From Variibacter gotjawalensis (GTDB lineage: Bacteria > Pseudomonadota > Alphaproteobacteria > Rhizobiales > Xanthobacteraceae): DNA of 64,000 nucleotides. The stretch lies in NCBI RefSeq assembly GCF_002355335.1, contig NZ_AP014946.1, positions 3,239,501 through 3,303,500 on the forward strand, read 5' to 3'. The notes below the pieces were generated by a model. It saw only the letters and a program-made list of their open reading frames with translations. It was not told where the DNA came from and made no database searches. Made by a program: the position numbers and the translations under genes. This document shows, one piece after another, positions 14,980 through 23,721 of the stretch (position 1 is the first letter of the stretch; every line of letters begins with the position of its first letter).

Positions 14980-15954
14980 TTAAGGCTTCAGAATAATCGA
15001 GCCCGTCGTCTTGCGCGCTTCGAGATCCGTCTGCGCCTGCGCCGCGTCCTTCAACGCGTAAGTTTTGCTGATCGGAATCTTCACGGCACCGGAGCCGACG
15101 ACATCGAAGAGATCGTTCGCAGTCTCGACGAGTTGCTCGCGCGACGCGATGTAGCTGAACAATGTCGGACGCGTTGCGAACAGCGATCCCTTCTGCGCCA
15201 GCAAACCGAGATTGAAGTCCTTCACCGGCCCCGACGCATTGCCGAACGACACCCACATGCCGAGCGGACGAATACAGTCGAGCGACGCCGGATACGTCGC
15301 GGCACCGACGCCGTCGTAAACGACATCGCAAAGCTTGCCGCCGGTGATCTCCTTCACGCGCTTCGCGAAGTCTTCTTCGTTGTAGTTGATGACGTGGTGG
15401 CAACCGACCGATTTCGCGATCTCGATCTTCGCTTTCGAGCCGACCGTGCCGATGACCTCGGCGCCGAGATGGTTCGCCCACTGGCACGCGATCTGGCCGA
15501 CACCGCCGGCTGCGGCGTGGATGAGAACGCGCGAGCCCTTCTCGACGCGGAAGGTCTTGCGCAGCAGGTAGCGCGTCGTCATGCCCTTCAGCATCATGCC
15601 GGCGGCTTGCTCGTACGAGATATTGTCCGGCAGCTTAACGCCGCGATCGGCTGGCAAGAGCCGCTCGGCGGCATAGCCGTTGTGAGCCAGCGTATAAGCG
15701 ACGCGATCGCCGACTTTCCAATCCTTGACGCCCGGTCCGACCGCGATGACTTCGCCCGCGCCTTCCGAACCGTTGACGAACGGCAGCGACGGCGCCGGAT
15801 AAAGGCCCGTGCGGAAATATGTGTCGATGAAATTCACGCCGCAGGCATGCTGCTTGATCTTGATCTGACCTTCGCCCGGCGCGCCGACCTCGATCTCCTC
15901 GTAGGTCAGGACTTCCGGCCCGCCATTCTTATGAATCCGTACTGCCGCGACCAT
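14980..15954 (-). CDS. NADPH:quinone oxidoreductase, zinc-independent MDR family
   Basis: A 324-residue medium-chain dehydrogenase/reductase. The N-terminal GroES-like domain contains the family block ACGVNFIDTYFRTGLYP and the Rossmann domain has AAAGGVGQIACQWA (nucleotide binding). The structural and catalytic zinc cysteines of alcohol dehydrogenases are absent, and the YxxxR/IDTYxRxGxY pattern is that of Qor. It reduces quinones with NADPH in the cytoplasm. ATG 15954 is preferred to upstream frames because AGGAGA lies just before it and it aligns with the family start. A terminator follows on the same strand. Confidence 0.9.
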   Translation of the reverse strand: MVAAVRIHKNGGPEVLTYEEIEVGAPGEGQIKIKQHACGVNFIDTYFRTGLYPAPSLPFVNGSEGAGEVIAVGPGVKDWKVGDRVAYTLAHNGYAAERLLPADRGVKLPDNISYEQAAGMMLKGMTTRYLLRKTFRVEKGSRVLIHAAAGGVGQIACQWANHLGAEVIGTVGSKAKIEIAKSVGCHHVINYNEEDFAKRVKEITGGKLCDVVYDGVGAATYPASLDCIRPLGMWVSFGNASGPVKDFNLGLLAQKGSLFATRPTLFSYIASREQLVETANDLFDVVGSGAVKIPISKTYALKDAAQAQTDLEARKTTGSIILKP

Positions 15955-16062
15955 GACGTCTCCTTGATGTGATGCGTTTCTGTTCGGCCGGACGGCCGTT
16001 GGACCCGATATAAGAGCCCCCGTGCGCGACAAGCAAGCCGCGCCGAGGGCCTGGCAAAATCG

Positions 16063-16809
16063 TTACTGCAAGGCGCTCGCGATTTGGTCGAAAGCCGCCT
16101 TTACCTTGGCGGACGTGACCTTTTCCTTCGCCGCCAGAGCGAGGTTGCGCAGCGCTGTCTTTGCCTCCGGCGACACGACTTTCGCGGTTCGAGGCGCGAG
16201 CGCGATAATCGCCGGGATGCGCGCCTCGCGCCAAGCGTCGGTTAGACCCTCGAGCGTCAGCACGATGCTGAACCCCTGCATCGTCTGCGCGGCGCCGTTG
16301 GCGATCATGCCGAGACCGTTCTTCACGTTCGGATTCTCGAGTTGCTGCGGCGTCGCGCTGGCGACGAACCCTTGCGCCGTGTCGATGATCGCAGCCTGCA
16401 GCCGCAGCATCGCATCGACAATCGAGCCCGTCTCGTTCTGGAACTTCACGATGTTCTTGTCGCCCTCGACCGCTTTCTGCTGCTCCGTCATGCCGTCAGT
16501 GCCTGCGCCGACATAGACGCGGAAAGCAGTGAGCACGGCCGTGTTCCACGTCGTCAGCAGCGGGATCTGCGCGAACGGCACCGTATTCGTGCCCTCGATC
16601 TCTTTCGTATCGGTCATCCGCTTCAGCAGATCGGCGACCTTAGGATCAGTGATACGCGGCGGATTCCCGGTCTTCGCGCTATCGCCCGCGAGGGCAACGA
16701 GCTCGTCGGACGCTTGTTTGATCGCTTGCACACGCGACTCTTCGAGCGCTTGCGCACCACTGATCGCGACGACGAACAGCAGGCCGGACAGGGCGAGACG
16801 TTTCAGCAT
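16063..16809 (-). CDS. Exported protein of unknown function
   Basis: A 248-residue protein with a clear signal peptide (MLKRLALSGLLFVVAISGAQA, cleavage near 21). The mature part is mainly helical, rich in Ala, Val, Thr and Lys, with no Cys and no known catalytic motif; FRVYVGAGTDGMTEQQKAV and ASATPQQLENPNVKNGLG are recognisable features that could be used in a search. It lies between the quinone reductase and an SDR gene on the same strand, with gaps of 36-108 bases, so co-transcription is possible. I do not recognise the family. Confidence 0.7.
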   Translation of the reverse strand: MLKRLALSGLLFVVAISGAQALEESRVQAIKQASDELVALAGDSAKTGNPPRITDPKVADLLKRMTDTKEIEGTNTVPFAQIPLLTTWNTAVLTAFRVYVGAGTDGMTEQQKAVEGDKNIVKFQNETGSIVDAMLRLQAAIIDTAQGFVASATPQQLENPNVKNGLGMIANGAAQTMQGFSIVLTLEGLTDAWREARIPAIIALAPRTAKVVSPEAKTALRNLALAAKEKVTSAKVKAAFDQIASALQ

Positions 16810-16844
16810 TTGCGTTGGTCCGTCTTCTTGTTGGTGAAAGGAAG

Positions 16845-17585
16845 TTAGCGGCCGCCCGTGATGCCGAGATTGGCCGCCGTGATATAAGAACCGGCGCGAT
16901 CATCAAGCAGGAACACGATCGCTTCCGCAACCTCGTCCGCCGTGCCGGCGCGCCCCATCGGGACGAGCGGCCCGAGCCGATCGACGCGGCCCGGAGGCTG
17001 AATGTCCGTATCGATGACACCCGGCGAAACCGCGTTGACGCGCACGCCCTCTTTCGCGAGTTCTTGCGCGAGGCCTTTCGTCATCGTATCGATCGCGCCT
17101 TTCGAGGCCGCGTAACAGACGAACTCGCCCGCGCCGCCGATCTGCGCCGCGACCGACGACACGAGCACGATCGCGCCGCCCTGCCCGCCATGTTTCGTGG
17201 AGATACGTTTGATCGCCGCGCGCGCACAGTAGAATGCCCCGAGCACGTTGATGCCCATCACGTCCTGCAAAGCTTCGTCGGAGATCGCCTCGACCCGCGA
17301 AGGCGGCCCGACGATGCCGGAGCTGTAGACGAGATGCGTCAAACGCCCCAGCCCCGTGTCGACTTCCGCGAAGACGCGCTCGACATCGGTCGGGATCGCC
17401 ATGTCGCCCTGCACCGCGATCGCGCGTCGCCCGTGCTTCTTGACGTCAGCAACCACCGCATCGGCAGCCGCGCGATTGCTCTTGTAATTCGCCGCGACAT
17501 CGAAGCCGCGCGATGCCGCCAGCCGTGCCGCCGCGGCGCCGAGGCCGCGGCTTCCGCCCGTGATGAGAACAATCGGCGATGCCAT
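16845..17585 (-). CDS. Short-chain dehydrogenase/reductase
   Basis: A 246-residue classical SDR. It has the TGGSRGLG cofactor motif (residues 9-16), Asn at 113 in GINVLGAF, the catalytic Ser near 143, Tyr158 and Lys162 in YAASK, and an SPGVIDTDI segment after the active site. The first strand ends without an acidic residue in the usual place (AANYKSNRA), favouring NADP(H). It is FabG/glucose-dehydrogenase-like; the substrate is not predictable. It shares strand with TerC upstream at 19 bases spacing, so both may be in one transcript. Confidence 0.9.
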   Translation of the reverse strand: MASPIVLITGGSRGLGAAAARLAASRGFDVAANYKSNRAAADAVVADVKKHGRRAIAVQGDMAIPTDVERVFAEVDTGLGRLTHLVYSSGIVGPPSRVEAISDEALQDVMGINVLGAFYCARAAIKRISTKHGGQGGAIVLVSSVAAQIGGAGEFVCYAASKGAIDTMTKGLAQELAKEGVRVNAVSPGVIDTDIQPPGRVDRLGPLVPMGRAGTADEVAEAIVFLLDDRAGSYITAANLGITGGR

Positions 17586-17604
17586 CCCGAAAACCTTTCG
17601 TTTC

Positions 17605-18363
17605 TTATTTTTGTTTGGCCGAGTCTTCGTAGCGATCCTTCAGCGCACGCCGGCGATTGCGCGAAGCGATGATGTTGAACGCTTCGACGAAACCGGCAAA
17701 CACCATCGCGGTGTAAATGTAACCGCGCGGGATGTGATATGCGAAGCCGTCCGCGACCAGCGCGACGCCGATCAAAACGAGGAACGCCAGCGCCAGCATC
17801 TTCGTCGTCGGGTGACGCGCGATGAACGAGGCAACCGGACCGGACGAGATGTACATCACGATCATCGCGATCACGACGGCCGCGATCATCACCTCGACGT
17901 CTTGCGCCATACCGATAGCCGTGATGATCGAGTCGAGCGAGAAGACAAGATCGACGACGACGATCTGCGCCAGCACGATGCCGAACGCCGCCTGCGTCGC
18001 CGACTTCTCTTCCTCGTGATGCTCACGCGCTTCGACCTCGGCGTGAATTTCGTGCACGGCCTTCGCGATCAAGAACAGGCCGCCGAAGATCAGGATGAGA
18101 TCGCGCCACGACAGCTCGTTGCCGAGGATCGTCAGCACCGGCGCCGTCAGACCCATGATCCATGTGAGGCCGAGCAGCAAGATGATGCGAAAGACGAAGG
18201 CCAGCGCGAGGCCGAGCTTACGCGCCGTGTCGGCCTTCTCGGGCGGAAGCCGCGCCACCAGCACCGAGATGAAAACGATGTTGTCGATGCCGAGCACGAT
18301 CTCGAGCGCAGTCAATGTCGCGAGGGCGGCCCAGGCTTGCGGATCGCTCAGCAGTTCAAGCAC
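17605..18363 (-). CDS. TerC-family integral membrane protein
   Basis: A 252-residue protein with seven or so membrane helices. It has the family signature EIVLGIDNIVFISVL near residue 20 and its repeat FSLDSIITAIGMAQD near residue 147, each with the conserved membrane acidic residue. A cytoplasmic loop is rich in His and Glu (HAEVEAREHHEEEKS). TerC proteins are linked to manganese or other metal export and to tellurite resistance. It sits on the same strand as the SDR and Pcs genes, ten bases downstream of pcs. Confidence 0.9.
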   Translation of the reverse strand: MLELLSDPQAWAALATLTALEIVLGIDNIVFISVLVARLPPEKADTARKLGLALAFVFRIILLLGLTWIMGLTAPVLTILGNELSWRDLILIFGGLFLIAKAVHEIHAEVEAREHHEEEKSATQAAFGIVLAQIVVVDLVFSLDSIITAIGMAQDVEVMIAAVVIAMIVMYISSGPVASFIARHPTTKMLALAFLVLIGVALVADGFAYHIPRGYIYTAMVFAGFVEAFNIIASRNRRRALKDRYEDSAKQK

Positions 18364-18372
18364 GTCGGACTC

Positions 18373-19065
18373 CTAATTGCGGCGTAGTAAGCCGGCGAAG
18401 AGAAAATAGAGACAAATGAGACAGAGGGTTATGGTCACCCAAGCTGGCGGTGTTAGGCCAAGCCATAACGCGTAGAGCGCGAGCACGCCACCCGCGACAA
18501 GAAGTAGCGCCGTCACCGCACGGCCGCGATCGACGCGGAACGGGTGCACGAACGGAACTGGAACAAAAGTGAGGATACACAGGCCCACAGCTAAAACCGC
18601 CGCCAGGATCGGCGACGGTTTGATCAAGAACAAGAAGAAAGCGACAACGTTCCATGCGCCCGGAAAGCCCATGAAAAAGTTATCGCCGGCCTTCATCTTC
18701 GTATCCGCAAAGTAGATGACACTCGTGATCACGATCGCGAGACCGATCGGAATGGCGAGCACCGCCGGAAAGATATCGCCCGTCACCATCGCGTACGTCG
18801 GCACGAACACCCAGGTCAGAATGTCGACGACGAGATCGAGCGTATCGCCGGACCAGCGCGGCGCATTTTCGCGCACCCGATAGTGTCGCGCGAGCGCACC
18901 GTCCGCCGCATCGACCACCAGCGCGAGCGCCAGCCACGCGAACATTGCCGGCCAATGCTTGTCGACCGCCGAGAGCAGCGCCAGCAGCCCGATCCCGGCC
19001 CCGAGCGCCGTGAACACGTGCACGCCGACGGCGGCGCCCCAGGCGGCACGCGGACTGTTAGGCAT
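18373..19065 (-). CDS. pcs: Phosphatidylcholine synthase
   Basis: A 230-residue membrane enzyme with about eight hydrophobic segments. The CDP-alcohol phosphotransferase motif is complete: DG-ALAR, then GDTLDLVVD, with the required Asp pairs, near residues 56-80. The N-terminal VHVFTALGAGIGLLAL is typical of Pcs. It condenses choline with CDP-diacylglycerol to give phosphatidylcholine in the inner membrane, a hallmark of many Hyphomicrobiales. ATG 19065 is chosen because it matches the family start; upstream sequence in frame is Arg-rich and antisense to the divergent hydroxylase gene. Confidence 0.92.
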   Translation of the reverse strand: MPNSPRAAWGAAVGVHVFTALGAGIGLLALLSAVDKHWPAMFAWLALALVVDAADGALARHYRVRENAPRWSGDTLDLVVDILTWVFVPTYAMVTGDIFPAVLAIPIGLAIVITSVIYFADTKMKAGDNFFMGFPGAWNVVAFFLFLIKPSPILAAVLAVGLCILTFVPVPFVHPFRVDRGRAVTALLLVAGGVLALYALWLGLTPPAWVTITLCLICLYFLFAGLLRRN

Positions 19066-19157
19066 GGGACCCGAAACGCTGCATCGGGCCGGAGATTGGC
19101 ACAGCGCGGCCCGCCGCGAAACTCGCCTCCGGCCGCAAGAGCGGGTAGAAAGCCGGC

Positions 19158-20327
19158 ATGATGAAGAACGCGGAAACGCAGCGCTTTCAGGTCGCCGTTG
19201 TCGGCGGTGGGCCGGCCGGGCTCGTCGCGGCTCTCGCGGCCGCGAAGGCCGGCGCGAAAACCGTGCTCTATGCGGGGCCGCGTCCGGCCGATAACCGGAC
19301 CACTGCCTTGCTCTCCGGCTCGGTGTCTGCCCTCGAAAAACTCGGCGTCTGGCACGCTTGCGCGCCTGCAGCGTCACCGCTGCGCGCCATCCGCCTGATC
19401 GACGACCTCGGCGGCCTCGTCCGTGCGCCGGAGACGATCTTTCGCGCTGAGGAAATCGACCTCGAAGCCTTCGGCCAAAACATCGAGAACCGGCAACTCG
19501 TGGCCGCGCTCACGGCCGAAGCCGAACGCTACGCCACGCTGACGATCCGCGCCGAAGCGATCACGGGTCTCGTGCTGTTGCACGACGGCGCCACATTGGA
19601 CGCACCGACGCCGGCCGAAGCCGACCTCGTCATCGGCGCGGACGGGCGCAACTCGCTCTGCCGCGAGACTGCCGGCATCGCGCTCGATCGACGCGAGTAT
19701 CCACAGGCCGCCGTCAGCTGCACGCTTTCGCATACGCGTCCGCACGACGGAATCTCAACCGAGTTTCACACCCGCACCGGCCCGTTCACGCTGGTGCCGC
19801 TATCGGGCGAGCGCTCGAGCCTCGTCTGGGTCGTCGAGCCGGAACGCGCCCAGGAGCTTCGCGCTTTGCCTGAGCCAGACTTCGCGCGCGCGGTCGAACG
19901 CCAGGCACGCTCGATCCTCGGCAAGATGACATTGGAAGGCGATCGCATCGTCTTCCCGCTCGCTTCGCAAACCGCGCGCTCGCTCATCGCCGAGCGGCTC
20001 GTGCTCGTCGGTGAAGCCGCGCACATCCTGCCGCCGATCGGCGCGCAGGGCTTCAATCTCGGACTGCGCGATGCCGTCGCCATCGGGCGTCTCATCGCCG
20101 ATGCGATAGCGGACGGCCGCGATTTCGGCGGCGACGACGTGACGAAAGACTATGAGCGCGCACGCCGCAGCGATGTGTCGAGCCGCGCCATCGCGACCGA
20201 CCTTCTCAACCGCAGCCTGCTCTACGACTTCCTGCCCGTGCAGGCGGCACGTGGCCTGGGTCTGACGCTCGTGAACCGCATCGCGCCGCTCCGCCGCGCT
20301 CTGATGCGCCAAGGCGTCGGCGGCTAA
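19158..20327 (+). CDS. UbiH/UbiF/Coq6-family FAD monooxygenase
   Basis: A 389-residue flavoprotein hydroxylase. It has the FAD dinucleotide fold VAVVGGGPAGLVAALAAAKAG, the middle DG motif LVIGADGRNS, and the GD-like motif LVLVGEAAHILPPIGAQGFNLGLRDA, where the usual GD(A)AH Asp reads Glu. The family hydroxylates the ring of ubiquinone intermediates at the inner membrane; which carbon cannot be told from sequence alone. Two adjacent ATG codons (19158, 19161) are possible starts. It is divergent from pcs and overlaps the end of the CaiB/BaiF gene by four bases. Confidence 0.88.
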   Translation: MMKNAETQRFQVAVVGGGPAGLVAALAAAKAGAKTVLYAGPRPADNRTTALLSGSVSALEKLGVWHACAPAASPLRAIRLIDDLGGLVRAPETIFRAEEIDLEAFGQNIENRQLVAALTAEAERYATLTIRAEAITGLVLLHDGATLDAPTPAEADLVIGADGRNSLCRETAGIALDRREYPQAAVSCTLSHTRPHDGISTEFHTRTGPFTLVPLSGERSSLVWVVEPERAQELRALPEPDFARAVERQARSILGKMTLEGDRIVFPLASQTARSLIAERLVLVGEAAHILPPIGAQGFNLGLRDAVAIGRLIADAIADGRDFGGDDVTKDYERARRSDVSSRAIATDLLNRSLLYDFLPVQAARGLGLTLVNRIAPLRRALMRQGVGG

Positions 20328-21433
20328 CCCAACAACTTATCGTCCGCGCCGAGCTCCGCCGTCGCAACCGCCCCCGGCTTCGCGCGATATCCCGGCGCAA
20401 TCGGCACCGGCAGCGCCATCGTCGTCGCTCCGCTCGGCCCCTTCAACTGATGCTCGAACAAGCCGCGGTCGGCGAATTGCGTATCGCGCAGCGCTTCCTC
20501 GACGCTTGCGACAATCGTCGCGCAGCAATCGGCCTTCGCGAGGATCGGCTGCCAGTGATCCGCCGTCTGCTCGCGAATGCGCGACGCAATGCGGGCCTTC
20601 GCGCCTTCCGCATCTTTCTCGTTGACCTCGTCCTTCGTCATCCCGATCGCATCGAGGAACGAGGCCCAGAATTTCGGCTCGAGCGAGCCGCACGCGACGA
20701 GCTTGCCGTCTTTCGTCGGATAGATCTGATATCGCGGCGAGCCGCCCGTCAGCCTCGCTTCGCCCGGCCCGGGGTAGCCGTATCCACCCGCCGCCATCGC
20801 AAGCGCGTGCCACGTGAAGGTGAACATCGCGTCCGTCATCGCGATGTCGATATACGAGCCCTCGCCGGTGAGATCGCGCTGGCGCAGGCCGAGCAGGATA
20901 TTCATCACCGCCGGAAACGAGCCACCCGCGATATCGGCGATCAGCGCGGGCGGAATTGTCGGCGACTGCTGCGTTCCAGGCGACAGCGCGAGCAAGCCGG
21001 TGCTCGCTATGTAGTTGATGTCGTGACCGGCCTCGCCGGACCGCGGACCCTTCTGTCCGTAGCCGCTGATCGAGCAATAGACGATGCGCGGATTGATCTT
21101 GCGGATGGCGTCGTAGCCGACGCCGAGACGCTCCATCACGCCGGGGCGAAATTGCTCGATCAGCACGTCGGCCTTCTCGATCAGCGGGCGCAGGCGCGCG
21201 ATCGCATCTTTCGCTTTGAGATCGAGCTGGATGCTCTTCTTGCCGCGATTGAGCATGCCGAAATTGATCGACGCGCCGTCCCAGCGCGGCGGCCCTTCAC
21301 GCATGTCCTCGCCGCCCGGCCGCTCGATCTTGATGACGTCCGCCCCCGCTTCCGCCAGCATCAGCGCCGCGAGCGGCCCCGGCAACAACGTGGTGAAATC
21401 CAAAACCGTGATGCCGTTCAGCGGCTGCGTCAT
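20324..21433 (-). CDS. CaiB/BaiF CoA-transferase family, alpha-methylacyl-CoA racemase-like
   Basis: A 369-residue enzyme starting GITVLDFTTLLPGPLAALMLAEAGADVIKIE, the family hallmark. The active-site His137 (in SGEAGHDINYIA) and Asp167 (in ALIADIAGG) have the 30-residue spacing of the racemase pair, with a likely Glu at 253. This favours 2-methylacyl-CoA epimerisation over CoA transfer. The role would be in branched-chain fatty acid or sterol-like degradation. It converges with the UbiH-like gene (4-base overlap) and follows the AEC carrier on the same strand at 25 bases. Confidence 0.9.
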   Translation of the reverse strand: MTQPLNGITVLDFTTLLPGPLAALMLAEAGADVIKIERPGGEDMREGPPRWDGASINFGMLNRGKKSIQLDLKAKDAIARLRPLIEKADVLIEQFRPGVMERLGVGYDAIRKINPRIVYCSISGYGQKGPRSGEAGHDINYIASTGLLALSPGTQQSPTIPPALIADIAGGSFPAVMNILLGLRQRDLTGEGSYIDIAMTDAMFTFTWHALAMAAGGYGYPGPGEARLTGGSPRYQIYPTKDGKLVACGSLEPKFWASFLDAIGMTKDEVNEKDAEGAKARIASRIREQTADHWQPILAKADCCATIVASVEEALRDTQFADRGLFEHQLKGPSGATTMALPVPIAPGYRAKPGAVATAELGADDKLLG

Positions 21434-21458
21434 TGTTTCGTCCCTGGTAATTCGCCTC

Positions 21459-22418
21459 TTAGAACAAGGCCGTTGGTAAAAGCTTCGCTTTGACCAGCCA
21501 CATCACGGTCGTCAGCGTCAAGACCGACACCAGCGTGCCGAGCAACACGGAGCTCGATGCTTGTGGCACCCAAGTGTCGTATTGGCGCGCCATGATGAAG
21601 CCGTTGAGCGCCGGCGGCAGCGCCGCCATCAACACGGCGGTGTAGACCCACGTCGCCGGCTGCGGACCGAGGATCGACAACATCGTCAGCGCGAGCAACG
21701 GATGCGCGACGAGCTTGATCAACACAACTGCCGGCACTTCCCACGCAACCTTCGTCATCGGCCGCAACGCGACCGTGACGCCGAGCACAAAAAGCGCGCA
21801 CGGAGCCGCAGCGTTTTCGAGAAACTGCATCATGCGATCGAGCGCGATCGGCAGCTGAAGCTGTAGCGCCGCACTGATCACGCCGAGCACCGTCGCGATG
21901 ATGAAGGGATGCAGTAGCACGCCGCGCAGGATCTCGCCGATGGTCGTCGCGAGCGATTTGTCGCGGCTGCCGGCGAAGGCCATCAGCAGCGGCACCAGCG
22001 TGAAAAGCAGGATGTTGTCGAAGCAAAAGATCAGCGCGATAGGCGCTGCGGCTTCAACGCCAAGCGTCGCGAAGGCAAGCCCCGGCCCCATATACCCGAT
22101 GTTCCCGTACCCGCCCGCGAGTCCGGCGATTACGGCTTGCGGGAACTGCCCGCGTCGCACCAGTGACGTGACCAGAAACGCGAGCGCGAAGGCGATGAAG
22201 GTCGAAATTGTCGTCGCGACGACAAATCGCGGATTTGCCACTTGCTCGAATGGCGTCCGCGCCATAACACGGTAAAATAAGACCGGAAGCGCGACATAGA
22301 TGAGGAAGAAGTTCATCCATGCGAGACCGGTATCCGGAATCTGCTTATATTTGCCACACGCATAGCCGAGAAAGATCAGGCCGAAGAACGGTAAGGCTAA
22401 GTTGACGACGTCGATCAT
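21459..22418 (-). CDS. AEC-family transporter (auxin efflux carrier-like)
   Basis: A 319-residue membrane protein of ten hydrophobic helices with the family signature regions PFFGLIFLGYACGKYK at the N-terminus and GGYGNIGYMGPGLAFATLG in the middle. The second half repeats the fold (KLVAHPLLALTMLSILG). These carriers move small organic anions such as malonate or malate; the plant-hormone name is historical. It may be co-transcribed with the CaiB/BaiF racemase 25 bases downstream, which hints at an organic acid substrate, but that is inference. Confidence 0.88.
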   Translation of the reverse strand: MIDVVNLALPFFGLIFLGYACGKYKQIPDTGLAWMNFFLIYVALPVLFYRVMARTPFEQVANPRFVVATTISTFIAFALAFLVTSLVRRGQFPQAVIAGLAGGYGNIGYMGPGLAFATLGVEAAAPIALIFCFDNILLFTLVPLLMAFAGSRDKSLATTIGEILRGVLLHPFIIATVLGVISAALQLQLPIALDRMMQFLENAAAPCALFVLGVTVALRPMTKVAWEVPAVVLIKLVAHPLLALTMLSILGPQPATWVYTAVLMAALPPALNGFIMARQYDTWVPQASSSVLLGTLVSVLTLTTVMWLVKAKLLPTALF

Positions 22419-22521
22419 TCGCGATTGCGATCCGCAGAGTTTCGCGGTGGGCTATCTGGCTCGGTTGGCATCGTCAATGCATGGATGCCTTCAGGTTCGA
22501 CCGGCGAGATAGAAGACCAAG

Positions 22522-22854
22522 ATGGATACAGCCCGCACTGCCAAGTTCAACATCGGAGAAGTCGTCAAGCACCGGATCTTTCCGTTCCGCGGCGTGATCT
22601 TCGATATCGACCCGACATTCGCGAACACCGAAGAATGGTGGAACGCGATCCCGGCCGAGGTGCGCCCGCGCAAGGACCAGCCCTTCTATCACCTCTATGC
22701 CGAGAATTCGGACACCGAATACGTCGCCTACGTCTCCGAGCAGAACCTGCTGCCGGACGAGACCGGCGAACCCGTACGCCATCCGCAGGTGAAGGAAGCC
22801 TTCGTCCGCGAGAACGACGGCAAATACCGCCAACGCCGCGCTTCGTTCAACTAG
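22522..22854 (+). CDS. hspQ: Heat shock protein HspQ (YccV-like)
   Basis: A 110-residue protein matching HspQ throughout: AKFNIGEVVKHRIFPFRGVIFDIDPTF, then YHLYAENSDTEYVAYVSEQNLLPDETGEPVRHPQV. The fold is the hemimethylated-DNA-binding YccV-like barrel. In enterobacteria HspQ binds Lon protease and modulates its substrates and affects DnaA stability. Length is usual. It is transcribed alone, divergent from the AEC carrier gene, with a 103-base promoter gap. Confidence 0.92.
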   Translation: MDTARTAKFNIGEVVKHRIFPFRGVIFDIDPTFANTEEWWNAIPAEVRPRKDQPFYHLYAENSDTEYVAYVSEQNLLPDETGEPVRHPQVKEAFVRENDGKYRQRRASFN

Positions 22855-22953
22855 TCCGCGCATTTACAAATAACTGACGGGTTAGATTGCAATCGTACGC
22901 CGGACAGCCGTTTCGGCTGGTAGCGATTTCGCTGACCGATCATTGTTGTTTGC

Positions 22954-23658
22954 ATGACCCGCTCGCTTTGCAAAGTATGGCCTAAGATTGTGATCGTCGA
23001 AGGGATCATGGGGTCCGGCAAATCGACGACCGTGCGGCAAATCGCAGATTTTCTGAATACTTCTAGCGTACCTGCCATCGGCATAACCGAGGGCACCAAT
23101 CCACATCCGATCCGCTTTGATTGGGATGAGCCATGGGAAGCCATGCCAGCGACGCGATTGGCGACACTGGCTGCTGCCCGCTGGAGTGACTATGCCAAAG
23201 CCGCCGCCATGCAGGAGAGCATCACGGTCGTCGACGGACAAATCTTCCATGGGAATTTGACGGCGCTGTATCTGCTTGATGCCGACATCGCCCTCATCCG
23301 CCGCTATCTTCGTGACGTTATAACTGCGATCAAACCACTCTACCCTTTGCTGATCTACTTTCACCAAGACGACATTGACCAAGCGATTAGAACCGTTTCC
23401 GCTCAACGGGGCGATGCGTGGGTAAAATATCAAGTCGATTGGAAGCTAACCTCGCCGCTCGCGAAAAAGCGTGGCTTAACCGGCCTTGAGGGTCTGATCG
23501 CGCTGTATCGCGAGTACCGCCAGCTTACTGATCAGCTTTACAGGGAGTTCGATATTCCGAAGATCAGTATCGAGAACTCCGGACGGAACTGGCCGACCTA
23601 CATCGAGACGATAGAGTCCGCGCTTGTAAACGCGGCCGACCCAGCCCCCGATCACTGA
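22954..23658 (+). CDS. P-loop nucleoside-kinase-like protein
   Basis: A 234-residue P-loop NTPase. Walker A is GIMGSGKS (residues 17-24) in IVIVEGIMGSGKSTT. The following pattern (ITVVDGQIFHGN as the second strand, a long helical lid region with RRYLRDVI and a later LYREYRQLTDQLYREF) resembles deoxynucleoside or thymidylate kinase-like enzymes more than ATPases. No DRY/DRS substrate motif is clear, so the substrate is open. Its codon use is less GC-rich than its neighbours, so it may be acquired. It ends before a shared bidirectional terminator. Confidence 0.75.
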   Translation: MTRSLCKVWPKIVIVEGIMGSGKSTTVRQIADFLNTSSVPAIGITEGTNPHPIRFDWDEPWEAMPATRLATLAAARWSDYAKAAAMQESITVVDGQIFHGNLTALYLLDADIALIRRYLRDVITAIKPLYPLLIYFHQDDIDQAIRTVSAQRGDAWVKYQVDWKLTSPLAKKRGLTGLEGLIALYREYRQLTDQLYREFDIPKISIENSGRNWPTYIETIESALVNAADPAPDH

Positions 23659-23672
23659 AGAACTGCCGCAAC

Positions 23673-23703
23673 AAAAAAGGCGCACCGAAGTGCGCCTTTT
23701 TCT
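23673..23703. terminator. Bidirectional terminator
   Basis: GGCGCAC (23679-23685) and GTGCGCC (23690-23696) pair around CGAA, with an A run before and a T run after, so the hairpin works on both strands. It separates the kinase-like gene from the convergent IalB-family gene. Confidence 0.88.
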
Positions 23704-23721
23704 TTGATCTCGTAAACCCGC